Source of the DNA: Saprospiraceae bacterium
GTDB lineage: Bacteria; Bacteroidota; Bacteroidia; Chitinophagales; Saprospiraceae
Reading direction: 5' to 3'
Assembly: GCA_016706365.1 (NCBI GenBank)
Contig: JADJJU010000006.1
Location: 248,001-312,000, forward strand
Length of the DNA stretch: 64,000 nt
Shown in pieces: positions 9,600-20,158 of this stretch. The first letter of the stretch is position 1; the number at the start of each line of letters is the position of its first letter. The position numbers were made by a program, and so were the translations under genes. The notes under the pieces are model-generated. The model did not search any database. It was not told the origin of the DNA and saw only the letters and a list, made by a program, of their open reading frames with translations.

Positions 9600-12275
9600 A
9601 TGAATTCTAAAGAAATCAGATCCGCCTACCTTGAGTTTTTTGAAAGTAAGTTGCACAAGATCGTTCCTTCCGCTCCGATAGTCAATAAAAATGACCCTAC
9701 TTTGATGTTTACCAATGCTGGTATGAATCAATTTAAGGACTTGTTTTTGGGGAATAAATCCATCCAGTATCACAGAGTTGCAGATACTCAAAAATGTCTT
9801 AGAGTATCCGGAAAACACAATGACCTTGAAGACGTAGGAATAGATGGCTATCACCACACTATGTTTGAAATGCTGGGGAAACTGGTCTTTTGGAGATCCC
9901 GGCAATCCTGCTGCCGGTTACTTTAAAGAGGAAGCACTGCATGGGCCTGGGAATTGATCACTGAAGTATATAAGGTGGATAAATCCAGAATTTATGTCTC
10001 CGTGTTTGGAGGAGATGAAGCTGAAGGCCTGGAAGCAGATGAAGAAGCTGCAGATCTTTGGAAAAAGTGGATTGCTCCTGATAGAGTTTTGTATTTCGAC
10101 AAGAAGGACAATTTCTGGGAAATGGGTGACACCGGTCCTTGTGGCCCATGTTCTGAGATCCATGTGGACCTTAGACCGGATTCTGAGCGGGCTCAAAAAG
10201 ATGGAGCAGTATTGGTAAATGCGGATGATCCGAATGTTATTGAAATCTGGAACCTTGTTTTTATCCAGTTTAACCGTAAAGCTGATGGCAAGCTAGTGGA
10301 ACTTCCTGCTAAGCATGTGGATACCGGAATGGGCTTTGAGAGATTGTGCAGAGTAGTTCAGGGTGTAGCCTCTAATTATGATTCAGATCTTTTCAAGCCT
10401 TACTTTGATTTTATTTCTGAAGCGACAGGAAAGAAATATACAGGAAGTTACGACCTTAACAACAAGAATGATATTGCATTTAGAGTGGTTATAGATCATA
10501 TCCGGGCAGTGACGTTCTGTATAGCTGATGGACAATTACCATCTAATAATGGGGCCGGATACGTAATCAGGAGAATTCTGCGCAGAGCTGCCAGATATTA
10601 TTTTTCATTTTTGGATTACAAAGAACCTTTGCTTTGCCAGTTGATTCCAATCATTGGAGAATCATTTGGCGACATTTTCCCTGAAGTCAAAGCTCAGCTA
10701 GGATTAATCGAAAATGTAATAAGAGAAGAGGAAAAGTCATTCCTCAGAACTCTGGACTTAGGATTGAAACGAATGGATCAACTCGATCCTGCCGATAAGA
10801 ATTTGGGTGGTCAGCTTGTATTTGAATTGTATGATACATTCGGTTTTCCTGTAGACCTTACACGTTTGATTGCCACAGAAAAAGGCTGGACTATTGATGA
10901 GGCAGGATTCAATGCTGCTCTTCAGATTCAAAAAGAACGCAGTCGGGCTGATGCACAAAAATCGTACGGAGACTGGATGATTGTCAGAGAGGGTTCTGAC
11001 GTTCAGTTTATAGGATATGATCAATTGCAGGCTGAGAATTCCTATATACTCAGAACGAGAACTTTACAGCAAAAAGGGAAGGAATCATATCAGATTGTAC
11101 TGGATGTGACTCCTTTCTATCCTGAAGGCGGTGGACAGGTAGGAGATACGGGATATCTTGAAATAGACGGTGAAAGAATTACTGTTCTCAATACCATGAA
11201 GGAGAATGATCTGGTTCTTCATTTTGTCGATAAGCTTCCGGAAACATTGGATGCTCCAGTCAAAGCTTTTGTGGATTCAAATCGCAGAGCTTTCATTGAA
11301 TATAATCACAGTGCAACACATCTCATGCATGCTGCGCTCAGACAAGTTTTGGGTACTCATGTTCAGCAGAAAGGTTCTTTGGTGAATGAATCATATCTCA
11401 GATTTGACTTCTCGCATTTTCAAAAAGTGGAGCCTGCTGACTTGAGAAAAATCGAGAACATTGTTAACGAAGCTATACGCCGTGATATTCCGCGCAGAGA
11501 GGCCAGGAATCTTCCTGTTGAGCAGGCGAAAGCTGCGGGAGCTATGATGTTGTTCGGGGAGAAATATGGCGAAGAAGTTCGCATGATCACATTTGATCCT
11601 GATTTTTCTATAGAATTATGTGGTGGATGCCATGTAAACAGCACAGGACAAATCGGTTATTTTAAGATTATATCTGAAGGAGCAATTGCAGCAGGTGTGA
11701 GGAGAATAGAAGCTATAACAGCATTGGAAGCTGAACACTGGGTTCAGTCTCAGTTGGATCAGCTGGATGAACTGAAAGAAGCTCTTAAGACCTCAGGTGA
11801 TCCGGTAAAAGCCGTCCTGAAATTACAAGAGGATTTGAAACTGCACAAGAAACAAGTTGATGAACTGATGATTGCTCAGGTTGCCTCTTTGCAGCATGAA
11901 TTGAAGCATGAATTTGTTATGCATGAGGGTATTGCTGTGTTAGGCAAAGTCTTGCCATTTGGTGATCACAAATCGATTAAAAATCTCGCCCATCAATTAT
12001 CTCAGAATCAAAGCTCATATGCAATTGTTTTCGGCTGGATAGACAGCGATAAACCCCAATTGGTCGTACAGGTGGGTGAATCATTAGCCAAAGCAGGAGT
12101 ACATGCAGGAAATATTGTAAAGGAATCTGTTAAAATAATGAATGGCGGGGGAGGAGGACAGCCTTTTTATGCTACTGCCGGTGGATCAGATACATCGAAA
12201 CTTGAAGAAACTGTTAAACATGCACTTTCTTTAATTGAAAAAAGTATCCAATCACTGAGCAATTCAGATAAATAA
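9600..12275 (+). CDS. alaS: Alanine--tRNA ligase (two compensating frameshifts)
   Basis: About 890 residues after correction, usual for AlaRS. The class II catalytic core begins MNSKEIRSAYLEFF and includes MFTNAGMNQF. The editing domain carries HSATHLMHAALRQ and the CGGCH zinc motif. The C-terminal domain has the glycine-rich NGGGGGQP. Two single-base errors lie 65 nt apart: one extra base at 9875-9881 (GGGGAAAC, where L-G-N-W is expected) and one missing T at 9941-9943 (H-W-A-W expected). Between them the next frame encodes the conserved FGDPGNPAAGYFKEEA stretch. Net frame is preserved, so the real gene is surely intact. Confidence 0.96.
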
Positions 12276-12281
12276 TAAATT

Positions 12282-12590
12282 ATGCTATTCAATTTCCTTA
12301 TATTTCTGGTCATAGGGCTCTTTGTTGCCATGCTTTTTTTAAATGTCTATTTCAGAGTTAAAGTGCTTAAGGCATATCGTTTTTTGATTAAGAACAGAGT
12401 GGAGTTTACAGTGAAAGAGATCTTCAATAAGAAAAAGATGGAAGCTGAAGTTTATCCCAAATACCCTCAATACACAAAAGAAATTGATAGCTTTGCCCGC
12501 CATATCAGGTATTCTGTTAATATGGCGATCGTTTTAATTTTCTTAATCACCTTATTTGGAGGTATTTTGATGTATTTCAGACATGAGTAA
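12282..12590 (+). CDS. Small two-helix membrane protein, function unknown
   Basis: 102 residues with an N-terminal hydrophobic helix (about 3-24) and a C-terminal one (about 78-97). The central basic-acidic segment is likely on one face of the membrane. It begins 6 nt after alaS and overlaps the following oxidoreductase start by 8 nt, so it is probably cotranscribed with both. I do not recognise a named family. Confidence 0.7.
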   Translation: MLFNFLIFLVIGLFVAMLFLNVYFRVKVLKAYRFLIKNRVEFTVKEIFNKKKMEAEVYPKYPQYTKEIDSFARHIRYSVNMAIVLIFLITLFGGILMYFRHE

Positions 12591-13587
12591 TAATAGATTG
12601 AAGATAGGACTTGTTGGACTTGGTCATTTGGGTAAGATTCATTTGAAATGTCTACAGCAATTGGAAGATGCTGACATCACAGGTATCTACGATCTGAATG
12701 CAGAAGTGACTACCAAGGTGGCAGAATTATTCGGGGTAAAGCCATATTTTGATCTGGATGAACTTATCAGAGATTCAGATGCGATCGACGTCGTTGCTCC
12801 TACATCAGCTCATTATAAAGTAGCTGAAAAAGTCATCACCCAGGGAAAGCATGTTTTTATAGAAAAGCCGGTCGTATCTGATTTGGAAGACGGATACAGG
12901 CTGCAAAATTTAATTGAAGACTACCAGGTCATTGCTCAGGTGGGACATGTAGAAAGATTCAATCCTGCCTTTCTGGCAATGAAAGGGAAAGAAATTCATC
13001 CTTTATTTATTGAAGCACACAGATTGGCAGAATTTAATCCCCGTGGTACTGATGTATCTGTGGTGCTGGATCTTATGATTCATGATTTGGATCTGATACT
13101 TCATATGGTTCCATCTGAGATTATAAAGATCAGCGCCAGCGGTGTTTGCGTTGTAAGCAATAGTGCGGACATCAGCAATGTACGTCTGGAATTTGAAAAT
13201 GGCTGTGTTGCGAATATTACTGCGAGCAGACTGGCTTTGAAGAGAATGCGTAAAATCAGATTGTTTCAAAGAGATACATACATATCGATGGATTTTCTGG
13301 AAAAACAATTGCAAATCGTCCAGTTGGAAGATGAATCGCAGATTCAGGTGGACGGTAAATTCTATTTTGATCTTGATCTGCCTGATGCTAAGAAGAAAGT
13401 CTCTATGGAAATGCCGGAAGTTCCTCAAATAAATGCTATTCTGGAAGAACTTCGGGCTTTCAGAGATTCAGTCTTGTTGGGCACTCCTGTTGCTGTCCCG
13501 GTTACTGAAGCCATCAAAGTGCTGGAGCTTGCACAAGCAATTGAGCGTGAAATTTTAGCCAGAAATGAACGTATATCCATCCATTAA
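12583..13587 (+). CDS. Gfo/Idh/MocA family oxidoreductase
   Basis: 334 residues. The N-terminal Rossmann fold has GLVGLGHLGKIH (about 9-20), and EKPV (about 93-96) carries the conserved lysine of this family. The C-terminal half is the alpha/beta substrate domain. Members reduce or oxidise sugars and related polyols with NAD(P). Its position just before a lipoprotein and a sugar-phosphate transferase hints at a role in making a nucleotide sugar or surface glycan, but this is inference. Confidence 0.88.
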   Translation: MSNNRLKIGLVGLGHLGKIHLKCLQQLEDADITGIYDLNAEVTTKVAELFGVKPYFDLDELIRDSDAIDVVAPTSAHYKVAEKVITQGKHVFIEKPVVSDLEDGYRLQNLIEDYQVIAQVGHVERFNPAFLAMKGKEIHPLFIEAHRLAEFNPRGTDVSVVLDLMIHDLDLILHMVPSEIIKISASGVCVVSNSADISNVRLEFENGCVANITASRLALKRMRKIRLFQRDTYISMDFLEKQLQIVQLEDESQIQVDGKFYFDLDLPDAKKKVSMEMPEVPQINAILEELRAFRDSVLLGTPVAVPVTEAIKVLELAQAIEREILARNERISIH

Positions 13588-13607
13588 AAATATGCGTTAT
13601 AGATAAC

Positions 13608-14477
13608 ATGAAAAATACTACTCTTTACTTTTTTCTAATGCTTCTGGCGATGTTTGCGGGTTTGTCCTGCAAGGATTTCAATAATCCGGAACAAATTCCC
13701 GCATACATATATGTTGCCCCTTTCCAAAAAGAAACTACAGCTAGTCAAGGGTCTGAATCACATCAGGTAACAGAGGCATGGATATACGCTGACTTAAATT
13801 TTCTGGGTGTTTATGAACCGGGCAGAACTTATCCGGTATTGTCTGAGGGAATGACAAATTTTAGAATATTCGGTGGAATCAGGGAAAATGCTATTGATGA
13901 ATTGATAGCAATTTACCCAATGTATGATAGTATTGTAATAAATAAAGAATTAAAGGCAGGCAGGACAGATACAATTTATCCTGTTTTAAGATACAATTCT
14001 AAAGCTACTTTCAAATTTGTAGAGGACTTTGAATCAAATCATATTTTCACATATGATGTTGATAACAATACGAATACACGACTGGAAGTCTCTTCAGAGT
14101 TTGCAAAGGATGGTGTCCGATCAGGAAAGATGGAGGTTAATAAAGCTAACCCTGTCAATGATATTGGGACCACATTTATCTTTGAAGATCTTCCCGCTGG
14201 TGGGCAGGCTTTATTCCTGGAATTTGATTACTATATTGAAGTCCCTCTTTTTGTTGGATTAGAAATGTACAACCCCAATGAAGCAGTGCAGAAGTATTTT
14301 AAACTGCAGCTTTTGCCAAGATCAGGATGGAATAAGGTATATGTACGATTCAATGAAGAAGTCCAGGGCTTCAGGAAAAAAGGATATAGATTTATATTCA
14401 GTACGGAATATGACCCTGAAAAAGAAGGTCAACCTCAACGGGCTTTTATTGATAATGTTAAGTTAATTCATCTCTGA
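13608..14477 (+). CDS. Putative lipoprotein, function unknown
   Basis: 289 residues with a lipoprotein signal (LAMFAGLSC, Cys about 21), so it is likely anchored in the outer membrane or periplasmic leaflet. The C-terminal 150 residues (from FVEDFES) are rich in beta strands and end in a RAFIDNVKLIHL-like strand, resembling jelly-roll carbohydrate-binding or discoidin-like domains. It lies 3 nt upstream of the sugar transferase and is probably cotranscribed with it. Confidence 0.7.
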   Translation: MKNTTLYFFLMLLAMFAGLSCKDFNNPEQIPAYIYVAPFQKETTASQGSESHQVTEAWIYADLNFLGVYEPGRTYPVLSEGMTNFRIFGGIRENAIDELIAIYPMYDSIVINKELKAGRTDTIYPVLRYNSKATFKFVEDFESNHIFTYDVDNNTNTRLEVSSEFAKDGVRSGKMEVNKANPVNDIGTTFIFEDLPAGGQALFLEFDYYIEVPLFVGLEMYNPNEAVQKYFKLQLLPRSGWNKVYVRFNEEVQGFRKKGYRFIFSTEYDPEKEGQPQRAFIDNVKLIHL

Positions 14478-14480
14478 TAA

Positions 14481-15899
14481 ATGCTCAACCAACGTCGATT
14501 AGACACCTACATTTATATTTTTCTTGACTTTTTGGCTGCATTTTCTGCCTGGTCGATATTTTTTGTTCTTTTACAGGGTGGATTTGACGAAATTGGATTC
14601 TGGTCAGAAGCGGTTGTTAAGCAATTTTATCTCACTGCGGCCTTAATTCCAACTGCATGGTTCCTGTACTATGCAATATTTGATGATTACAGCGATATAT
14701 ACAGGCTTTCAAGACTTGCAACTTTAAGACGGACGTTTTTTCTGAGTTTTACAGGCGTGTTCTTTTTGTTTTCAACATTAGTTCTGGATGACTTTTTTGC
14801 AAGTGGCAAAGATTACATGTCCTCCTTTTTCCAGCTTTTTGCATTACATTTTCTGATCACTGCTACTATCCGCATGTTCTGGTTGACCAGAGCAAACAGA
14901 AGATTAAAGAATGGTAAAGTCTTTTTCAATACAATCATTATAGGTGGTAATGAGAATGCAATTGAAATGTACAAGGAGATTACCAGCAGAGAAAAAGGTC
15001 TGGGATATAAATTTGTAGGATTTATTGATGCCAATGGAAATAGTACAAATGATCTTGATCAATATTTAACTAAAATTGGAGGTATTTCTCAACTGGAGGA
15101 TATCATTGTGCAGTATCAGATAGAAGAAGTAATCATTGCCATTGAGACATCGGAGCACAATAAATTAAAAGATATTCTCAATATTCTTTTTGATTACAGC
15201 AATAAAATATTGATCAAAATAATCCCTGACATGTATGATATCATGTTGGGAAATGTCAAGATGACACAGGTTTATGGGGCTGTTTTGATTCAGATTGAAC
15301 AATCATTGATGCCGCATTGGCAGAAACTTATTAAAAGAGCTATTGATATAGCAGTCAGTGGTATTTTATTGTTGCTTTTGTCGCCTCTTTATGCATATGT
15401 AGCCATTAGAGTAAGATTTTCTTCCCCCGGACCTGTTTTGTATAAGCAGGAAAGAATAGGGTTGAACAGTAAACCATTTTATATATTCAAATTCAGGTCA
15501 ATGTACTTGGATGCAGAAGCACATGGACCTCAGTTATCAACTTTAACTGATGACAGATGTACTCCCTTTGGCGGAGTAATGAGGAAATGGCGACTGGATG
15601 AATTGCCTCAGTTCTGGAATGTTCTGAAAGGTGACATGTCACTTGTTGGCCCCAGGCCTGAGCGACAGTACTACATTTCACTCATCATGGAGAGAGCTCC
15701 TCACTATAAACAACTCCTAAAAGTCCGGCCCGGAATTACTTCCTGGGGCCAGGTGAAATATGGATATGCTTCTTCTGTAGATGAAATGATTCAGCGCTTG
15801 AAATTTGATATTTTATATATTGAGAATATGTCTATTGCTCTTGATTTAAAAATCTTGTTTTATACAGTACTTGTATTGCTTCAGGGAAAGGGCAAGTAA
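14481..15899 (+). CDS. Polyprenyl-phosphate sugar phosphotransferase (WcaJ/WbaP type)
   Basis: 472 residues. Four N-terminal transmembrane helices are followed by a Rossmann-like domain (about 150-260), one more hydrophobic segment (about 287-310), and a C-terminal catalytic domain. The latter has the family motifs GPVLYKQERIG, FKFRSM, RKWRLDELPQ and DMSLVGPRPE, then RPGITSW. Such enzymes load a sugar-1-phosphate onto undecaprenyl phosphate to start O-antigen, capsule or exopolysaccharide synthesis. No other glycan-assembly genes follow, so it is either the last gene of a small operon or a stand-alone initiator. Confidence 0.93.
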   Translation: MLNQRRLDTYIYIFLDFLAAFSAWSIFFVLLQGGFDEIGFWSEAVVKQFYLTAALIPTAWFLYYAIFDDYSDIYRLSRLATLRRTFFLSFTGVFFLFSTLVLDDFFASGKDYMSSFFQLFALHFLITATIRMFWLTRANRRLKNGKVFFNTIIIGGNENAIEMYKEITSREKGLGYKFVGFIDANGNSTNDLDQYLTKIGGISQLEDIIVQYQIEEVIIAIETSEHNKLKDILNILFDYSNKILIKIIPDMYDIMLGNVKMTQVYGAVLIQIEQSLMPHWQKLIKRAIDIAVSGILLLLLSPLYAYVAIRVRFSSPGPVLYKQERIGLNSKPFYIFKFRSMYLDAEAHGPQLSTLTDDRCTPFGGVMRKWRLDELPQFWNVLKGDMSLVGPRPERQYYISLIMERAPHYKQLLKVRPGITSWGQVKYGYASSVDEMIQRLKFDILYIENMSIALDLKILFYTVLVLLQGKGK

Positions 15900-15942
15900 C
15901 CGGATTTTTCTTTACCTCTAAGAATTCGTTCTACAAAAAAAA

Positions 15943-15971
15943 TGGGCAAAAGCGATTATCACCTTTGCCCA
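15943..15971 (-). terminator. Intrinsic terminator after the thiolase
   Basis: The stem TGGGCAAA (15943-15950) / TTTGCCCA (15964-15971) is followed on the minus strand by a run of eight T (plus-strand A-run 15935-15942). It may also serve the convergent plus-strand operon. Confidence 0.85.
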
Positions 15972-16003
15972 AAGATCTATATGTCCTAAAGTATCTCTTG
16001 CGG

Positions 16004-17185
16004 TTAATCTACATTCTGTATAATCATAGCAGAAGCACCGCCACCACCATTACAGATTGCCGCTAAGCCATAATTTCCCTTATTTTCTTTCAAAACATTA
16101 ATGAGGGTAACCAAAATTCTGGCACCTGAACACCCCAGCGGATGTCCCAGCGCTACAGCTCCACCGTTGATATTCATTTTAGCGGCATCTACATTCAGAG
16201 ATTTAGCAAATACTTGAGCCACGACTGCAAATGCTTCATTGACCTCAAAGAAATCGATGTCATCAATACTTAATCCCGCATTTTTTAAAGCTTTCTGAGC
16301 CGCTTCAACTGGAGCAGTTGTAAACCATTGCGGTTCGTGGGCAGCATCAGCATAAGATACTATTTTTGCTAAGGGCTTCAACTGATGTTCTTTTACATAT
16401 TCGGCACTGGCAAGTATGAGAGTAGCGGCTCCATCGTTGATAGTGGAGGCATTTGCTGCGGTCACTGTGCCATCCTTACTGAATACCGGTCTCAAATCAG
16501 GAATTTTATCAAATCTAACGTTCTTAAATTCTTCGTCCTCGCTCATTAAAATGGGATCTTTTCCTTTTTGCGGTATGGAAACCGGAGCGATTTCATTTTC
16601 AAACTTGCCTGATTTCGCTGCAGCTGCTGCGCGTTCGTAAGATCTGATGGCATAAGCATCCTGCTCTTCCCGGCTGATTTCATACTTAGTCGCAGTAGCA
16701 TCTCCACAGAAACCCATAGCCTGGTGATCATAGGCATCTGTTAGTCCGTCCTTTTGCAAACCATCCAATAGTTCTGCGTGACCATATTTTGCACCCCATC
16801 TTGCTTTGGGCATGTAGAATGGAATATTTGACATACTCTCCATTCCTCCTGTAATTACCAATTCATTTGTTCCAGCCTGAATGGATTGAGCACCAATCAT
16901 TGTGGCTTTCATACCTGATGCACAGACTTTATTGATAGTAGTAGAAGGTACTTTATTTGTAACTCCCGATTTCAGTGCCACTTGTCTTGCTGGAGCTTGT
17001 CCCAGATTAGCAGAGCAGACATTTCCATAAAAAATTTCATCTACCTGCTCAGGATTGATACTACTTTGTTCAATTGCTGATTTAGTGGCAACGACACCGA
17101 GATCTACAGCTGAAAATGCAGCTAATTGACCTCCGAAACTTCCCATCGGAGTTCTTTTTGCTGCAACAATAAATACTTCTTTCAT
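16004..17185 (-). CDS. Acetyl-CoA acetyltransferase (thiolase)
   Basis: 393 residues, the usual thiolase length. The active-site Cys is in VCASGMKA (Cys88). NEAFA and GHPLGCSGAR supply the catalytic His, and CNGGGGAS near the C-terminus carries the second Cys. It reversibly joins two acetyl-CoA or cleaves acetoacetyl-CoA, and may also act in beta-oxidation; the sequence does not decide which. It is monocistronic, with its own terminator and a candidate promoter at 17263-17270. Confidence 0.95.
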   Translation of the reverse strand: MKEVFIVAAKRTPMGSFGGQLAAFSAVDLGVVATKSAIEQSSINPEQVDEIFYGNVCSANLGQAPARQVALKSGVTNKVPSTTINKVCASGMKATMIGAQSIQAGTNELVITGGMESMSNIPFYMPKARWGAKYGHAELLDGLQKDGLTDAYDHQAMGFCGDATATKYEISREEQDAYAIRSYERAAAAAKSGKFENEIAPVSIPQKGKDPILMSEDEEFKNVRFDKIPDLRPVFSKDGTVTAANASTINDGAATLILASAEYVKEHQLKPLAKIVSYADAAHEPQWFTTAPVEAAQKALKNAGLSIDDIDFFEVNEAFAVVAQVFAKSLNVDAAKMNINGGAVALGHPLGCSGARILVTLINVLKENKGNYGLAAICNGGGGASAMIIQNVD

Positions 17186-17262
17186 TTGTATGGTTTAAGT
17201 GATTTTATCAAAACACACCAATGAGTCAAATAGATTTTAATAATAGGGTGTATTTCAGGGTG

Positions 17263-17270
17263 CAAAATTA
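17263..17270 (-). promoter_or_regulatory. Candidate -7 box for the thiolase
   Basis: Minus-strand TAATTTTG fits TAnnTTTG, 78 nt before the start codon. No good -33 element is evident. Confidence 0.35.
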
Positions 17271-17496
17271 GTTTAATTTATCCATCGGCACTAATAAGAT
17301 TTGAATTTTGAGTATTGCAATTAATGTCTTATTCAGCACAATTTGCTGGTTTAGAATGTAATAGATGGATGGACCGGAAGTCTGGGTATTATATTTTAAA
17401 TGATAATTTTTCCAATGCCTGAATCACTTTGATAATCACTTAAACATATGTAAAAAAAATATAGGATGATAATTTCATTAAAAGAGGATTGTTGCT

Positions 17497-17504
17497 TACT
17501 TTTG
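17497..17504 (+). promoter_or_regulatory. Candidate -7 box for the first M14 carboxypeptidase
   Basis: TACTTTTG fits TAnnTTTG exactly and predicts a short leader of about 20-25 nt before the GTG at 17535. The -33 element is weak. Confidence 0.45.
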
Positions 17505-17534
17505 TGAGCGTTCAGAACTAAAATTATCCCCCCC

Positions 17535-19951
17535 GTGAAGCATATCTACCTGTTTTTAGCATTCATTTGTTGTTACCATGCCTCAGCACAACAAGTACAA
17601 TCCTACAGTAAAGCCCGGATCGATATTCGGGGAAAGGAAATGAATGACATTCTTAGACTTGGTGTTGACGTTAGTCATGGTCATCTTGTAAAGAACAGGT
17701 TTTTTGAAGCTGAGTTTTCTGCCTCAGAATTGGATTTGATCAAAAATGCTGGATTCACAGTTGATATTCTCATCGAAGATTTAAGTACATTTTATGCTAC
17801 ACAAAATCTTTATCCCCCTGTGGAGCATGATCATATACATTCCAGAAATCGTCATGGTTGTTATCCCCCGAATTTAGGTGTTAATCTGACAGAGCCAGTA
17901 AATTTTGAATTGGGCAGCATGGGAGGATTTTATCCCTATAATGAAATCTTAGATCAGTTGGATTTAATGGAATTAGCATATCCTAACCTTATTTCCCGCA
18001 GAACTGCCATTAGCAATTTTAGAACTGCCAGAGGCAATTCTATATTTATGGTAAAGATATCTGATAATCCTAAAACAGATGAGACAAGTGAGCCCAAGGC
18101 ATTGCATACCGCATTGCATCACGCCAGGGAACCGATTTCTGTTTCTCAGATGATATATTTCATGTGGTTTATGCTTGAGAATTATGAGAAAGACCCATTT
18201 ATAAAGGCACTAATAGACAATAATGAAATATACTTTGTTCCTGTAGTAAATCCGGATGGTTATATTTTAAACCAAAACCAATTTCCAAATGGGGGCGGCT
18301 TGCATCGCAAGAACAGAAGTATGCTGAATGGCCAGGAGGTTGGTGTTGATTTAAACAGAAACTATTCTTATAATTGGGCTTTTGATGATGTTGGATCTTC
18401 TCCTGCTCCCGGATCAGAATTGTACAGAGGTCCATTTGCAGCTTCAGAGCCCGAAGTGCAGGCTATTCAATGGTTATGCAAAAATGTACCATTCGAAATC
18501 GCATTAAATTTTCATGCTTATGGTGATGCAGTGTTGTTGCCTTTTGGATATTCCAGTGTTCCTCCTTCAGATTTGAAAGGACTTTATTCTATTGCATATG
18601 AATTGACCAGGGATAATCTTTATCAGGTAGGAAGATCCTTTGAAGTCGAATCTGTAGGTTATTTTACCAATGGGTCTTCAGACGACTGGATGTATGGAGA
18701 ACAGACACTGAAAGACAAAATATTTTCTTTCACTCCTGAAATTGGTAGTTCTTCGGATGGAGGTTTTTGGCCTCATATTTCGAAGATCAGAGAATTGTGC
18801 AAAGACATGTTGTACAGCAATATAGCCTCTGTTGCCATGCTTGGAAATTATTCCAAACTTGTTGATCAATCTCCGAAGTATATCGGTGGCTTTGACCATA
18901 CAGCACAATTTCAATTAGATAGATTGGGACTTAGAGGAGGCACTTTCAGAATTTCAATGATACCGAATTCCAATCACTTCAATTATGTTGGAAATCCTGT
19001 CAATTTGTTTCTGACTGATTTCGAAACAAAGGAAGGTGCTATACCATATCAGATCAGATCAGATATAAGTATTGGAGAGGAAATTTCTTATATTCTGAAG
19101 TAGATAATGGTCAATTCATCCATTCTGATACGATCACCAAAGTATTTAAAGGAACTAATACTGAACTGCTTTACGATTCCGGTTTAACTATAGGCAATTG
19201 GATTGAACCTTCAAATCCTAGCTGGTTTGTGGATGATTTTGTGTACTATACTCCGCCAAGTGGTTTTTCAGATTCACCCGGACGTAATTATTCAAGTAGT
19301 GTAAATAATGAATTCAAATTATTAAATCCAATAGACTTAAGAGACGCTGAAGCTGCATTTATAACTTTTAGGGCAAAATGGGCGATTGAGCCGAGTCATG
19401 ATTATGTTCAGATTTCTGCCTCCAGTAATGGATTTAATTTTATTCCACTTTGCGGTAAATTTACAAAAGTAGGATCCCTGCTACAGGATGCTGGTAATCC
19501 GGTTTACGACGGATTTCAAAGTGAGTGGGTATTAGAAATAATTGATCTTGAGCAATTCCTTGGCGGTATGCTTCATGTGAAATTTGGTTTGTATTCTGAT
19601 GAAAGTGTGGAGATGGAAGGATTTCATTTTGATGATTTGAAAGTAGTTGCATTTAGAGAAGGTACGGCCACCGAGCTTGAGGTTTCAGATCTGAGCTCCT
19701 TTAAACTTTATCCTAATCCAGCCTCAACAACATTATTCTATCACTGGAGTCCTGCATTTCATAATAATAAGACTACCACGCTCTATATTTATAACACATT
19801 AGGCCAGATAGTTTATTCCACTGTTATTCATCCTTCATCTTCTACCAACTCATTGGATATTCCTCAGCTACAGAGCGGAATGTATACATATAAAGTTATG
19901 GTTGAAGGATCCTCCAGTTCTGAAACCGGTAAATTGATAATTCGCAAATAG
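17535..19951 (+). CDS. Secreted M14 zinc carboxypeptidase with T9SS sorting domain (frameshifted)
   Basis: About 805 residues once joined. A signal peptide ends near ASAQQ (19). The M14 catalytic domain has the zinc ligands in HHARE (195-199), then VNPDGY, DLNRNY, a third ligand in NFHAY and the catalytic Glu in TPEIG. The frame breaks at 19096-19098: one G is missing, and the corrected ILEVDNG matches ELDNG in the neighbouring paralogue. The C-terminal half has a beta-rich module and ends in a Por sorting domain (KLYPNPAS, then GMYTYKVM and GKLIIRK). The start is GTG. It is tandem with a close paralogue, so it is probably an extracellular peptide-degrading enzyme. Confidence 0.92.
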
Positions 19952-20146
19952 AATAGAATTTTGAAAAGTTCATTTGAACGCTCAATTTCTGTGATGCTGA
20001 AAACCCGGGATATTAACTGAGATTGATCAATAATTTTTTGCAGCGCAATATCAATTGTCTTATAATTTTCATGTGTAAAACACATGTTTCAAATCAAATA
20101 TAAAAAAGGGATATACTTTTATTGATAGTATTGAGTTCTTAATTAT

Positions 20147-20154
20147 TACATTTG
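20147..20154 (+). promoter_or_regulatory. Candidate -7 box very close to a start codon
   Basis: TACATTTG matches TAnnTTTG and ends only 4 nt before the ATG at 20159. If used, the mRNA would be nearly leaderless. A TTG at 20122-20124 gives a spacer of 22 nt, slightly long. Confidence 0.35.
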
Positions 20155-20158
20155 AAAG

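Larger units (their letters stand above)
17186..17534. other. Divergent promoter region, thiolase / M14 peptidase
   Basis: The 349-nt gap holds no gene. On the minus strand a TAATTTTG box (plus CAAAATTA, 17263-17270) could drive the thiolase. On the plus strand TACTTTTG (17497-17504) could drive the carboxypeptidase. Seven C residues sit immediately before the GTG start at 17535. Confidence 0.55.

Noticed and set aside
13003..13428. 141-codon minus-strand frame in the oxidoreductase
   Set aside because: It lies antisense to conserved Gfo/Idh/MocA sequence and its product has no domain features.
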